The notes beneath the pieces were generated by a model. That model was given only the letters and a program-made list of their open reading frames with translations. It did no database searches and was not told the DNA's origin. A DNA stretch of 64,000 nt from Myxococcales bacterium (GTDB lineage Bacteria > Myxococcota_A > Polyangia > Polyangiales > JADJMO01): positions 310,001 through 374,000 of the forward strand of contig JADJMO010000002.1 of NCBI GenBank assembly GCA_016709545.1. Direction: 5' to 3'. Made by a program: the position numbers and the translations under genes. Shown in pieces: positions 9,403 to 19,823 of this stretch. The stretch's first letter is position 1; each line of letters begins with the position of its first letter.

Positions 9403-10626
9403 ATGTCGCCCACCCGCTCGCTCGGTGCCCTCCTGCCGTGGTTGCTCGTGTCCTGCGCGTTCCAGCCCCACGACGGGGACACCGGCAGCGCGAGCACGGC
9501 CGCCGAGCCGAACGGCGTGCTCGGCCCCCGCGAGGTGCGGGACTACGAGCTCCCGCTCCCACCGCTCGGCGAGAGCGCCGATCTCTTCCGCGGCCTACCG
9601 AAGGCCGACTTCGTCTCGCCGGACCGCACCCTCACCGACGACACGACGAGCTTCTCGCTCCAGGAGTGGGACACGCCGGTCAAGTCGCAGGGCTCACGGC
9701 CCTGGTGCACGGCCTTCGCGCAGGTGGGCGTCATCGAGAACATGGTCCGCCACGGGTTCGGCGAGATCATCAACCTCTCCGAGATCGACCACTGGGACCA
9801 CTACCAAGAGTACGCGATCGTCCCGTCCATCGAGGCCTCACGCAAGACCATGATCGTCCCCGAGACCTCCTGGCCCTACTACGGCAGCCCGATCAGCGGA
9901 TACCGCTCGACCGCCATCGCCAAGATCACCTCGTGGCGCAGCCTCACCAAGCGCAGCCAGGTGTGGGACTCGCTGCGCGCGCAGCACCCCGTGCACCTCG
10001 GCGTCGACCTGAACAACTCCTGGAACGCGCCGGGCAAGGGTGGCCGGATCAACGTCGGCAGCGGCTTCATCGGCGGACACGCGATGGCGATCGTCGGCTA
10101 CCAGGAGGACCCGACCTACGAGGGCGGCGGCTACTTCCTGATCAAGAACTCGTGGGGGTCGAAGGGGGGCGACCTCGGCTACGCCCGCATGCCCTACGAC
10201 TACTGCAAGTACCACAACTGCTATTTCCTCGAGACGCTCGGGGTCGTGTACGCCGGCAAGACCTGGGACGGCACCACACCTCCGCCGCCTCCGCCGCCCA
10301 GCGACGACCCGACGGCGGCAGACCTCGTCGTCGTGGTCCGCAAGAACCCCAAGGAGGCGAGCAAGTTCACGCTGACGCTCGCCGAGAAGCGGACCGGGGC
10401 GCTCGCGAAGGTCAAGAGCGTCACCTACGACGTGCACGAGACGTTCAAGGAGTTCCGGCTCGCGACGGTGAACGACCCCAAGGACGGGTTCGTGATCCCC
10501 TACGAGTACACGACGTATTTCAAGGGTCGCTGGAAGACCAACGGGGCCGCCATCCAGCTCGCGAGCGGCGCGACGCTGAACGTGCCCGGCGCCAGCGTGG
10601 ACTGGTTCTTCGTCGACAAGGGGTGA
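9403..10626 (+). CDS. Papain-like (C1 family) cysteine peptidase, probable lipoprotein
   Basis: About 407 residues. The ATG at 9403 gives a lipoprotein-like signal (LGALLPWLLVSCAF, Cys near residue 16). The catalytic triad of family C1 is readable: Gln and Cys in VKSQGSRPWCTAFAQVG, His in GGHAMAIVGYQ, and Asn in FLIKNSWGSKGGD. A short Pro linker (TPPPPPPPS) joins a C-terminal beta-rich region of about 110 residues of unknown role. There is no obvious propeptide domain. It is likely an outer-surface protease anchored to the outer membrane. No operon partner is seen. Confidence 0.88.
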   Translation: MSPTRSLGALLPWLLVSCAFQPHDGDTGSASTAAEPNGVLGPREVRDYELPLPPLGESADLFRGLPKADFVSPDRTLTDDTTSFSLQEWDTPVKSQGSRPWCTAFAQVGVIENMVRHGFGEIINLSEIDHWDHYQEYAIVPSIEASRKTMIVPETSWPYYGSPISGYRSTAIAKITSWRSLTKRSQVWDSLRAQHPVHLGVDLNNSWNAPGKGGRINVGSGFIGGHAMAIVGYQEDPTYEGGGYFLIKNSWGSKGGDLGYARMPYDYCKYHNCYFLETLGVVYAGKTWDGTTPPPPPPPSDDPTAADLVVVVRKNPKEASKFTLTLAEKRTGALAKVKSVTYDVHETFKEFRLATVNDPKDGFVIPYEYTTYFKGRWKTNGAAIQLASGATLNVPGASVDWFFVDKG

Positions 10627-10659
10627 GCACACCCACCCCGCGAACGGGGCGGCGAGCGG

Positions 10660-11472
10660 TCAGGGAATCGAGCGGCGGATGGTCGTGCGCTCGTCGTCCC
10701 GCACGTCGCGCATCGCGACCACGTGGATGAAGCGCGCGATGTCGGCGTACGGCGAGACGGCGCCCGCCGCGTCCTCGAACGCGAGGATGGCGCCGAAGTC
10801 CTTCTCGAGGGCCACGTCGGGTACGAAGTCGGCCGCGACGCGGATGCCGAACATGCCCGAGATGACGAGCCCGGAGCGCGCAGCGCGGCTCCGCAAGCCG
10901 TCGACCTCGTACACGCGCCGCTGGATGCCGAAGGTCATGTCGGGCTCGGTGCGCGGGCTGCCGAGCGCGTCGAGCGCGCGCTGACAGAGCCCGCGTACGG
11001 CGAGGCCGAGGGGGACGAAGTGGCGGTTCGGCACCACGACCGAGACCGAACCTCCCGGCCCGGTGAGCTTGCTCAGCACGCCCCAGATGGGCTCGTCTTC
11101 GAGGTACTCGAGGGTGCAGTGCGCGATGACGAGCTGGAAGCGCGCATCCGACCAGGCGTCGGCCACGTCTTCCACCTTGGACTGCACGAAGCGCAGGCGC
11201 TGGCGCACGGCGGCGGGCGCGGCGGCGGCGTTGCGCTGCGCCTGCTCGATCATCGCCTTGGCCGGGTCGAGCACGGTGACGTTGGCGCCTTCGGCCGCGA
11301 GCCGCAGGGCGATCTCGCCCGTGCCCGCGCCGACGTCCAGCACCTCGACGTCGGTCAGCCGCACGAGGCGGCGCAGCTGCCGCACCGCGAGCTCCGTACG
11401 CAGGCGGCCGAGGGGGCTCGTGAGTAGCTCACCGTAGGCGGCAGCGCCGCGATCGAAACGCTCCTCGGTCAC
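10660..11472 (-). CDS. SAM-dependent methyltransferase, CmoM/SmtA-like
   Basis: 270-residue class I methyltransferase with a GTG start at 11472. Motif I is VLDVGAGTGEIALRLA, followed by the acidic VLDPAKAMIEQA and a motif-IV region LVIAHCTLEYLEDE. The overall pattern follows CmoM, the tRNA wobble-uridine carboxymethoxy methyltransferase: the N-terminus TEERFDRGAAAYGEL, FGIRVAADFVPD, and C-terminal SPYADIARFIHVVA. A CmoM assignment is plausible but not proven because generic methyltransferases share these motifs. It is convergent with the protease gene, with a short CCCCG-CGAA-CGGGG hairpin at 10636-10649 between them. Confidence 0.8.
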   Translation of the reverse strand: MTEERFDRGAAAYGELLTSPLGRLRTELAVRQLRRLVRLTDVEVLDVGAGTGEIALRLAAEGANVTVLDPAKAMIEQAQRNAAAAPAAVRQRLRFVQSKVEDVADAWSDARFQLVIAHCTLEYLEDEPIWGVLSKLTGPGGSVSVVVPNRHFVPLGLAVRGLCQRALDALGSPRTEPDMTFGIQRRVYEVDGLRSRAARSGLVISGMFGIRVAADFVPDVALEKDFGAILAFEDAAGAVSPYADIARFIHVVAMRDVRDDERTTIRRSIP

Positions 11473-11512
11473 GAACGGTCCTTGGTCAAGGCTCTCGGCT
11501 CCCTCGCCACCA

Positions 11513-13054
<1,542 letters not shown>

Positions 13055-13156
13055 GGTCGTAGGAGGCTACCACCGTCCGCCCAGCCGGGCACTTTTTGGT
13101 GGCATCGTCGCAGGAAGCCGGCCGAAGCAGGCAACCATGCGCCAGCGCAGGGTCTC

Positions 13157-14212
13157 TCAGAACGCGCCGAAGACGCCGACGGAGTTGACCCCGACCCACG
13201 GGCGCACCCAGGCGCCGGTCGCGGGGGGCGGCGCGCTCTTGGCCGTGAGGAGCAGGGTGATGCCGACGCCGGCCGAGACGATGCCCACGCCGTAGCCGAT
13301 GAAAGAGAGGGTGCGGTAGCCCTTCCACTGGCTGTCGAGATCGTTGACCGCGGGGAGGTTCGCAGCGGGGCAGGTGCCGTTCGGGCAGAGCGCGTCCGCG
13401 TCCGACCGGGTGCCCTGCCACTTGAGCAGGAACACCGTGCCGACGGCGAGGCCCACCACGCCGACGCCGATCAGCGTGAAGGGCAGCACCCGCGACGGCC
13501 CTTCGCCAGCGTCCGGCGGCGGGTCCTTCTTCTCGGGCGGCGGCTGGTCCTTCGGATCGACCGGCGGCGGGTCCTTCTTGTCACCGCCGCCACTCTTGCC
13601 GGCCTCGAGCTTCAGGGTGACGGTCTCGTTGGCGCCTTCGGCGAGGTTGATGGTCTGCTTGGCGGTGTTGCCGCCGCCGTCCTTGGCCTCGAGGGTGTGC
13701 TCACCGGGATCGACCGGACGGGGCAGGCCGATGAGGGCGGACTTGACCACCTCGCCGTCGAGCTTGACCTCGGCGTTCTTGGCGTCGCCGCCCTCGACGA
13801 CGATCTTGAGCTGCGGGATCTTGGGCTCGAGGGGCGTGATCTCGGCCTGCGCGGCGGTCTTGGCGTCGCTCCAGGCCTTGGGCTTGCCGGCGGGGATGTC
13901 TTCCTTGACCACCTTCAAGTAGTATTCGCGCCCCTTCACCAGGCGCCCGATGGCCACGTGCGCGCGGGCCAGGAACAAGAGGTGCTGCGGCGAGTGCACC
14001 AGCGATTCTGCGCGGGTGAACAGGTCGATCGCGTCGGTCCAGCGCTTCTGGTCCATGGCCTTGGCCCCGTCGGTCGCGAACTGGCGGGCGGCGGCCTTGT
14101 CCTCGTCGGACTGCGCAAAGGCGGGCGCCGAGCCGAGAGCGAGCGAGCCAGTGGCGAGCGCGACGGAGAGGAGCCCTGCGGTGAGCCGGCGCGAGAAGGA
14201 GTGGAGACGCAT
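13157..14212 (-). CDS. Exported TPR/PEGA-type membrane protein
   Basis: 351 residues with a cleavable signal peptide ending APAFAQS. An N-terminal tetratricopeptide-like helical part (AARQFATDGAKAMDQKRWTD) is followed by a PEGA-like beta domain (LKIVVEGGDAKNAEVKLDGE and DPGEHTLEAKDGGGN), a Lys/Pro-rich linker (DKKDPPPVDPKDQPPPEKKD) and two membrane helices near residues 240-260 and 300-325. This tandem arrangement is common among myxobacterial envelope proteins of unknown function. The gene lies 102 bases upstream of the kinase on the same strand and could be co-transcribed with it. Confidence 0.8.
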   Translation of the reverse strand: MRLHSFSRRLTAGLLSVALATGSLALGSAPAFAQSDEDKAAARQFATDGAKAMDQKRWTDAIDLFTRAESLVHSPQHLLFLARAHVAIGRLVKGREYYLKVVKEDIPAGKPKAWSDAKTAAQAEITPLEPKIPQLKIVVEGGDAKNAEVKLDGEVVKSALIGLPRPVDPGEHTLEAKDGGGNTAKQTINLAEGANETVTLKLEAGKSGGGDKKDPPPVDPKDQPPPEKKDPPPDAGEGPSRVLPFTLIGVGVVGLAVGTVFLLKWQGTRSDADALCPNGTCPAANLPAVNDLDSQWKGYRTLSFIGYGVGIVSAGVGITLLLTAKSAPPPATGAWVRPWVGVNSVGVFGAF

Positions 14213-14224
14213 GCCGCGGACCAT

Positions 14225-14243
14225 ACCAAGCGACGGGCTTGGT
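14225..14243. promoter_or_regulatory. Inverted repeat in divergent promoter region
   Basis: Perfect 7-base arms ACCAAGC and GCTTGGT with a 5-base spacer. It lies in the 78-bp gap between the divergent PEGA-protein and TPR-protein genes. The position suits an operator for one or both genes, but no regulator is linked. Confidence 0.35.
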
Positions 14244-14290
14244 GGGAACGGGGGTGGAATCGCGGGACGATGCGGGGCTAGCATCACGCG

Positions 14291-15748
14291 ATGGCTGACG
14301 AGTGGACACTGATGGTGCTCGACGAGAAGATCGCTCGCCGCAACGGCGTACCCCCCAAGATCCCCGTCCCGAAGGACGAAATGGCGGGCATGGCCGACGA
14401 CGGAATGAGCGCCAGCAAGGTGCGGGACTGGATCACCCGCTTCATGACCCACTACGGAGACGGCGTCCGCAAGTCGGATCAAGACCTCGCCAAGAGGCTC
14501 GACGCCTACGTCGGCAAGCAAGACGCCTGGAAGAAGGCCCAGGAGGCCATCGCCAAGCACGACCTGCCCAAGGCCATCTCCTCGCTCAAGATGGTGGTGG
14601 CGGTCGACCGTGACGACCACGTCGCGCGGCTCAACCTCGCCTCCGCCCTCGCCGCGAGCGGCGACGCGAAGACCGCGGCCGGCCACCTCGACGCGATCCG
14701 CGTCACCTTCGAGGGCGACCCGGAGTACCACGTGATCGTCGGCCAGGTGCGCCTGAGCCAGCAGGACCGCGAGGGCGCGATCGGCGAGATGGTGCTCGCG
14801 CTCGAGGCCCAGCCCGACCACCAGGGCGCGATGGACGTGCTCAAGCAGCTCGGCGTGCTCGCCGCCATCTACGAGGACCCGCTCGACGCGACCTCCCTCA
14901 CCTACGTGCGCACGGATTCGATGCTCGACTGGCTGAAGGGCCTGTGGGTCGAGAAGAAGACGTCGGCGGAGTGGCTCCGGCTGATCGCCTACCACGCGAT
15001 GGAAGGGCGTCACGGGGCGGTCGCCCTCGCGGCCGAGCGCGCGCTCGCCACGTGCACGGACGACGAGCGGCCGAACTTCGTGCTCGCCCAGCTGCGGGCC
15101 CTCCGTGAGGGGGGCAACCCCACCGCGGCCCTGGCCCACGCCGACGAGGCGATCGCCGCGCACCCGAGCCCGGGCCTTCACGTGGAGCGCACGCGCGCCC
15201 TCGAGGCGCTCGGCCGCAACGACGAGGCGCGCGCCGCCCTCGACGCCGCCCTGGCGCTCGATCCCGGCGACCTCGAGGCCCTCGATCTCGCCTACCTCCC
15301 GCGCGATCGCACCGACCTCGCGTCCATCGGCAAGAGCCTGCCGGCGCTCCAGGCACACGTGGAGAAGCACCCCACGAGCGCCGGCGCGCACCGCACCCTG
15401 GCTCGCGCGCAGCTCCTGATCGGCGCCGCCGAAGACGCGCTCGTCACGTTCGCCAAGGCCGTGGAGCTCGCGCCCGACGACGACGATCTGCGCTCGGAGC
15501 AGTGGACCGAGCTGATCCGCGCGCAGCAGGCGCAGCTGGTCGTCGACGCGGCCGCGAAGATCACCGACCTCGGCAAGCGCAGCTGGAAGCTCCGCTGGAA
15601 CGAGGCCGAGGCGATGCTGGTCCTCGGCCGCGGGAACGAGGCCTACGCCGCGTTCGCCGCCATCAACGCCGACGAGTCGCTGCTCGTCGACGTGCGCCGC
15701 CGCGCCAAGCGCGCCGCCGAAGCCGCCCGCGGCGGCGAGAAGAAGTGA
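14291..15748 (+). CDS. Tetratricopeptide repeat protein, cytoplasmic
   Basis: 485 residues without a signal peptide (starts MADEWTLMVLDEKIARRNGV). At least seven TPR-like helical pairs are visible from about residue 80 on, with typical A-G-Y/F-A-P spacing (for example AHRTLARAQLLIGAAEDALV, then AKAVELAPDD). It probably serves as a protein interaction scaffold. It is not in an operon; a GC-rich hairpin at 15778-15802 may end its transcript. Confidence 0.82.
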   Translation: MADEWTLMVLDEKIARRNGVPPKIPVPKDEMAGMADDGMSASKVRDWITRFMTHYGDGVRKSDQDLAKRLDAYVGKQDAWKKAQEAIAKHDLPKAISSLKMVVAVDRDDHVARLNLASALAASGDAKTAAGHLDAIRVTFEGDPEYHVIVGQVRLSQQDREGAIGEMVLALEAQPDHQGAMDVLKQLGVLAAIYEDPLDATSLTYVRTDSMLDWLKGLWVEKKTSAEWLRLIAYHAMEGRHGAVALAAERALATCTDDERPNFVLAQLRALREGGNPTAALAHADEAIAAHPSPGLHVERTRALEALGRNDEARAALDAALALDPGDLEALDLAYLPRDRTDLASIGKSLPALQAHVEKHPTSAGAHRTLARAQLLIGAAEDALVTFAKAVELAPDDDDLRSEQWTELIRAQQAQLVVDAAAKITDLGKRSWKLRWNEAEAMLVLGRGNEAYAAFAAINADESLLVDVRRRAKRAAEAARGGEKK

Positions 15749-15777
15749 GCGAAGCGAGCAGGCGAGCGCAGTGAACA

Positions 15778-15802
15778 GCGGCCGCCTCCATGGGGCGGCC
15801 GC
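15778..15802 (+). terminator. Strong GC hairpin after TPR gene
   Basis: Perfect 9-base stem GCGGCCGCC / GGCGGCCGC around the loop TCCATGG, 30 bases after the TPR stop codon. No T run follows, so it is at most a hairpin-type or Rho-assisted end. Confidence 0.45.
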
Positions 15803-15950
15803 AACAGCCATCTGAGCCGCGGCCCGCCTCGACGGCCACGCACCGAGAACCACCAGCCCGACGAGGCGCCCCTCACGCGGGCGCCTCGCGTGCCGGCGCC
15901 GTCTCCGGATGCCTCCGCCGTCGACCACTGCACCAACCGCCCCCCACACG

Positions 15951-16640
15951 CGCGCAAGCAGGGTGGGAAAGGGCGAGGATGCCGACGCCACCTCGCAGAG
16001 ACCGCAAAGACACTCCGCTGCAAGCAACGCGCGACGCCCCCGCTGGAAGCCAAGACAGCGGTCGGGCTCGTGTGAGGGCCCGCTCGTCGCCCCCTCGTCG
16101 CTACGCCTACCACCGTCCGCACCTGACCGCCCCCCCACCCGCACGCAAGCAAGGTGGGAAAGAGCGAGGACGCCGACGCCACCTCGCAGAGACCGCAAAG
16201 ACACTCCGCTGCAAGCAACGCGCGACGCCCCGCTGGAAGGCAGGACGTCGGGCTCGTGTGAGGAGGGCCCGCTCGTCGCTGCGCCTACCACCGTCCGCAC
16301 CGACCGCCGGCCCCCACCCGCCCGCAAGCAAGGTGGGAAAGAGCGAGGACGCCGACGCCACCTCGCAGAGACCGCAAAGACACTCCGCTGCAAGCAACGC
16401 GCGACGCCCCCGCTGGAAGGCAGGACGTCGGGCTCGTGTGAGGGCCCGCTCGTCGCTGCGCCTACCACCGTCCGCACCGACCGCCGGCCCCCCACCCGCG
16501 CGCAAGCAAGGTGGGAAAGAGCGAGGACGCCGACGCCACCTCGCAGAGACCGCAAAGACACTCCGCTGCAAGCAACGCGCGACGCCCCCGCTGGAAGGCA
16601 GGACAGCGGTCGGGCTCGTGTGAGGGCCCCCCGGTCTCTG
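15951..16640. repeat. Four tandem copies of a ~180-bp intergenic unit
   Basis: Copies align from GCAAGCA at 15954, 16145, 16324 and 16502, giving periods of 191, 179 and 178 bases. Each begins CGCAAGCA(A/G)GGTGGG, continues through a near-identical core (CCGACGCCACCTCGCAGAGA, CCGCAAAGACACTCCGCTGC, AAGCAACGCGCGACGCCCC) and ends GGGCTCGTGTGAGGGCCCGC. Copies 2-4 are almost identical; copy 1 is more diverged and has a short insertion. Homogenisation of the later copies points to recent duplication or gene conversion. Confidence 0.88.
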
Positions 16641-16656
16641 CGAGGTGGCGTCGGCG
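16632..16656. repeat. Inverted copy of the repeat core
   Basis: Twenty-five bases beginning CGGTCTCTGCGAGG are the exact reverse complement of 16528-16552 in the fourth repeat unit, so the last unit can fold on itself with a loop of about 80 bases. A second 16-base inverted match (CGAGGTGGCGTCGGCG) lies at 16692-16707. Confidence 0.8.
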
Positions 16657-16736
16657 CCCGCAGCGGTGTCGCACCCAGCACCCCGCGCGCCCGAGGTGGC
16701 GTCGGCGGTCGCCACTGCGAGGCGCGAAGGTGGTCG

Positions 16737-17525
16737 TCAGCCGCCGAAGCCCGCGTCCGGCAGAGGTGGAGGCGTTCCCGGCCCGCCGCCCGGCCCGCCG
16801 CCGGGACCACTCGGCAGGCACGCGCGGATGCCGAGGCCGATCGGCTGGCACCGCTGTCCGGTCGGGCACTCCGCGTCCGTCGTGCAGAGGCGCGCGCTCC
16901 CGCCGCCACCCGGGGTCGGACCGCTGCCGCAGGTCGACGCGCACTTGGCGCTCCCGCCCGTGGTGCCGATCGTGAGGCAGCAGACCTGTCCGGTGGGACA
17001 CGCCGCGCCGCTCGAGCACGAGAGGGTCACGCCGCCACTGCAGGTGCCCTTCGTCTTGCAGCTCGCCGTCGCGCCACCCGGTCCGCCCGTCGCGACGCAG
17101 CACTCCTGCGTGGCCGAGTCGCAGGTGGCGCTGCCGCAGGTGATCGGCTTCGGCCCGCTGTCCACGCCGGTGTCCGTCGGAGGCACGCCGGTGTCCGTCG
17201 GCGGCACGCCGGTGTCCGTCGGCGGCACGCCGCTGTCCGTCGGCGGCAGGCCGGTGTCGAACGGGGGCGGCACCGCGCTGTCGGAGACGATTGCGTCGGG
17301 GAAGCTGATGTCCTCCGGGAAGACGTCGACAGCGATCGCGTCCTCACCAGCCCCCGTATCGGCAAGGCTGGTGTCGAACGTCGAGTCCGTCGACCCGTCG
17401 ACGGCGCTGTCGCCGAGCGCGCCGTCGTCCACGGGGAGATCGTCGAACGCGGTGCGGGCGCCACAGCCGACGAGCGGCAGGACCCACAACAAGGTTCCGA
17501 AGCGCAAGGTTCCTAAGCGGTTCAT
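16737..17525 (-). CDS. Cys-rich lipoprotein with DTGVPPT repeats
   Basis: 262-residue predicted outer-membrane lipoprotein: MNRLGTLRFGTLLWVLPLVGC, lipobox LVGC. An Asp/Ser/Thr-rich stretch follows, then tandem heptads (DTGVPPT) that would form an extended stalk. A cysteine-rich C-terminal part has several C-x(3-6)-C pairs (ITCGSATCDSATQECC), and the end is Gly/Pro-rich. This stalk-plus-Cys-knot design is frequent in myxobacterial surface proteins of unknown function. It is isolated between the repeat field and the T6SS terminator. Confidence 0.8.
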   Translation of the reverse strand: MNRLGTLRFGTLLWVLPLVGCGARTAFDDLPVDDGALGDSAVDGSTDSTFDTSLADTGAGEDAIAVDVFPEDISFPDAIVSDSAVPPPFDTGLPPTDSGVPPTDTGVPPTDTGVPPTDTGVDSGPKPITCGSATCDSATQECCVATGGPGGATASCKTKGTCSGGVTLSCSSGAACPTGQVCCLTIGTTGGSAKCASTCGSGPTPGGGGSARLCTTDAECPTGQRCQPIGLGIRACLPSGPGGGPGGGPGTPPPLPDAGFGG

Positions 17526-17658
17526 GGTGTCTCCTCTAGCCCCATCCGGTACCCGATGGGTTCGTGCAGCAGACAGCACGTCCGGTCGGAACGTCCGCGC
17601 CGGAAGATTCGGCCAGTGACCCCACGCATCGCGCGCGCGGAGCCAACAAGAAGCAAAC

Positions 17659-17684
17659 CGCCGGAGCGTTGCTGCGCTCCGGCG
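17659..17684 (-). terminator. Intrinsic terminator of the T6SS sheath operon
   Basis: Perfect 10-base stem CGCCGGAGCG / CGCTCCGGCG with a 6-base loop. On the minus strand it is followed by a T-rich tract (GTTTGCTTCTTGTT). It lies 24 bases downstream of the tssC stop. Confidence 0.75.
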
Positions 17685-17707
17685 ATTCGACCAGCGAGCG
17701 CTGGCGA

Positions 17708-19186
17708 CTACTCCTTGTCGAGCTTGCCGACGAGGCTCAGGGTGAAGAACGCACCCATGTACTTGAAGTGCGGGCGCACGCGCATGTCGACCTTGTACCA
17801 GCCGGCGTTGCCCTCGACCTCGCTGACGATGATCTGGGCGGCGCGGAGCGGACGCTTGCCACGAACGGCGGGGGTGACGCTGTCCATGTCGGCGACGTAC
17901 TGGCCGATCCAGGTGTTGAGCTCGCGCTCCAGATCGCCGCGCTCCTTCCAGGTTCCGATCTGCTCACGCTGCAGCACCTTGAGGTAGTGCGCGATGCGGC
18001 AGACGACGAACATGTACGGGAGCTGGGTGGACAGGCGGTAGTTGAGCTCCGCCTCCTTGCCCTCGGGCGACTGACCGAAGTACTTCGCCTTCTGGCAGGA
18101 GTTGGCGGAGAAGAACGCCGCGTTGTCCGAGTCCTTGCGGAAGCAGAGGGCGATGAAGCCCTCTTCGGAGAGCTCGAACTCGCGACGCTCCGAGATCAGC
18201 ACCTCGGTCGGGATCTTGGTCTGGATCTCGCCCATCGCCTGGTACTGGTGGAGCGGCAGGTTCTCGACCGCGCCGCCCGCCTGGGGACCGATGATGTTCG
18301 GGCACCAGCGGTACTTGGCGAACGACTCCGCGATGCGGGTGGCGAAGGCGTAGGTGCAGTTGCCCCAGAGGTAGGCGTCGTGGTTGCCGGTCGACTGCTC
18401 CTCGTAGTTGAAGGCCTTCACCGGCACCGTGGTCTGACCGTAGGGCAGACGCAGCAGGAAGCGCGGCAGGAGCAGGGCGACGTAGCGGGCGTCCTCGGAC
18501 TCGCGGAACGACTGCCACTTCGTGTACTGCGGACCCTCGAAGATCGACTTGAGGTCCTTGAGGTTCGGCAGGTTGAGGAAGTCCTTCTCGTTGAAGAACT
18601 GGGGACCGGCCGCCGCGAAGAACGGCGCGTGCGCCATGGTGGCGACCGACGCGATGTTCGCGAGCAGCTGGACGTCCTGCGGGCCCGGGCCGAACTCGTA
18701 GTTCGCGAAGATCGAGCCGATCGGCTTGCCGCCGAACTGGCCGTACTCCGCGGTGTACGCGGTGCGGTAGAGGCCGCTCTTGGTGATCTCGGGGGCGTCC
18801 TCGAAATCGGTCTGCAGATCTTCCTTGCTGCAGTTGAGCAGCTCGATCTTGATGTTCTCGCGGAAATCGGTGCGGTCGATGGTGAACTTGAGACCGCGCC
18901 AGGCCGACTCCATCTTCTGGAAGCCCGGGTTGTGGAGGATCTCGTCGAGCTGCTTGGACAGCTTGGCGTCGATCTCGGCGATCAGCGCGTCGGCGAAGGC
19001 CTTGTCGACCTTGTCCGAGGCGCGATTGGGGGCGAGGAGCTCGGCGATGAAGGCCTGGACGCCGCGCTTGGCGACCTCATAGCCCTCGTCGGTCGGCGTG
19101 AGCTTGGTCTCGCTGAGGATGTCGTCGAGGAGGGAGACCTCGGTGGAGGCGGCCGCGCCGCCGCCGGCCTGCTGCTGTTCGCTCAT
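17708..19186 (-). CDS. tssC: T6SS contractile sheath large subunit TssC (VipB)
   Basis: 492 residues, normal length for the family. It forms the contractile sheath with TssB in the cytoplasm; contraction drives the Hcp tube outward. Family landmarks include the N-terminal helices, MESAWRGLKFTIDRTDF, GSIFANYEFGPGPQDV, the central GPQAGGAVENLPLHQY and the C-terminal IIVSEVEGNAGWY with PHFKYMGAFFTLSLVGKLD. It starts 3 bases after the tssB stop (ATG 19186). A second, fused sheath-like gene occurs at 37267. Confidence 0.97.
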   Translation of the reverse strand: MSEQQQAGGGAAASTEVSLLDDILSETKLTPTDEGYEVAKRGVQAFIAELLAPNRASDKVDKAFADALIAEIDAKLSKQLDEILHNPGFQKMESAWRGLKFTIDRTDFRENIKIELLNCSKEDLQTDFEDAPEITKSGLYRTAYTAEYGQFGGKPIGSIFANYEFGPGPQDVQLLANIASVATMAHAPFFAAAGPQFFNEKDFLNLPNLKDLKSIFEGPQYTKWQSFRESEDARYVALLLPRFLLRLPYGQTTVPVKAFNYEEQSTGNHDAYLWGNCTYAFATRIAESFAKYRWCPNIIGPQAGGAVENLPLHQYQAMGEIQTKIPTEVLISERREFELSEEGFIALCFRKDSDNAAFFSANSCQKAKYFGQSPEGKEAELNYRLSTQLPYMFVVCRIAHYLKVLQREQIGTWKERGDLERELNTWIGQYVADMDSVTPAVRGKRPLRAAQIIVSEVEGNAGWYKVDMRVRPHFKYMGAFFTLSLVGKLDKE

Positions 19187-19189
19187 GGA

Positions 19190-19681
19190 TCAGGTTCCTT
19201 CCTTCAGGCCGAGCTCCGCCATCAGCTTCTCGCGACCTGCCTGGTCACCGAGGAGGTTCTGGATCTTCTTGCGGAACGCGGGGACGTTGCCGAGCGGCCC
19301 CTTGAGGGCCGTCAGCGCGTGGCGGAGCTCGAGCAGCTTCTTGAGCTCGGGCACCTGCTCGGCGACCGCCTCGGGACCGAAGTCGCTGAGCTTCTTGAAC
19401 TTGAGGTTGACGTTGAGGTTCGCGTCCTTCTCGCCAGAGAGGACGTCGGGGACGCTCATCGTCAACGAGAGGTTCTGCTCGGCGAGGACCTGGGTGAAGT
19501 TGTCCTTGTCGACGTTGATCGGCTTTCGTTCCTCGAGCGGACGGGGGTCCGGCCGACCGGTGTAGTCGCCGATGAAGAGCATCTTCAGCGGGAGCTCGAC
19601 CTCGGCCTGGGCATTGCCAGTCGCCGGCTTGTACGTGATGTTCACGCGCTCCTGCGGAGCGACCGAACCTTCTTTCGCCAT
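19190..19681 (-). CDS. tssB: T6SS contractile sheath small subunit TssB (VipA)
   Basis: 163 residues, the usual length. It interlocks with TssC in the sheath; the C-terminal helix is the usual ClpV contact region in the family. Recognisable segments are VNITYKPATGNAQAEVELPL, LFIGDYTGRPDPRPLEERKP and LKFKKLSDFGPEAVAEQVPE. A good ribosome binding site (GGGGAG) precedes ATG 19681. It is separated from tssA by a 142-bp gap with nested inverted repeats, suggesting its own promoter or processing site so that sheath proteins can be made in excess. Confidence 0.96.
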   Translation of the reverse strand: MAKEGSVAPQERVNITYKPATGNAQAEVELPLKMLFIGDYTGRPDPRPLEERKPINVDKDNFTQVLAEQNLSLTMSVPDVLSGEKDANLNVNLKFKKLSDFGPEAVAEQVPELKKLLELRHALTALKGPLGNVPAFRKKIQNLLGDQAGREKLMAELGLKEGT

Positions 19682-19739
19682 GAAACCTGCTCCCCTCTAT
19701 AGGTGGTGCCGAAACGGGTCTTCGTCAGTCTTCGTCGGC

Positions 19740-19784
19740 CTCGGGCCCGCACTCGACGAGTCGAGGTGCCGAACCGAGCCCGAG
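19740..19784. promoter_or_regulatory. Nested inverted repeats between tssA and tssB
   Basis: An inner palindrome CTCGAC-GA-GTCGAG (19752-19765) lies inside outer arms CTCGGGC (19740-19746) and GCCCGAG (19778-19784). It could be an operator or an RNA hairpin separating tssA from the highly expressed sheath genes. Confidence 0.35.
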
Positions 19785-19823
19785 AGTGTCGCTCACTTCT
19801 TCCAAAACCGGAATGGCTTTCGT

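Larger units (their letters stand above)
15749..16736. other. Gene-free region (988 bp) holding a repeat field
   Basis: No gene is supported here. Long open frames exist on both strands only because stop codons are rare in GC-rich DNA. The repeat period is not a multiple of three, so the copies fall in different frames. The content is the hairpin after the TPR gene, about 150 bp of unique sequence, the four tandem units from 15951, and inverted pieces of the unit core at 16632-16656 and 16692-16707. Confidence 0.8.

Noticed and set aside
15951..16640. CRISPR array
   Set aside because: The units are ~180 bp with imperfectly conserved whole-unit similarity, not short identical repeats separated by unique spacers, and no cas genes are present.
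13157..16909. A 1250-codon open frame on the minus strand across the PEGA protein gene and the repeat field
   Set aside because: Only the part up to 14212 is a real gene. The rest is stop-free because GC-rich DNA has few stops, and the tandem units fall in different frames, so they are not coding.
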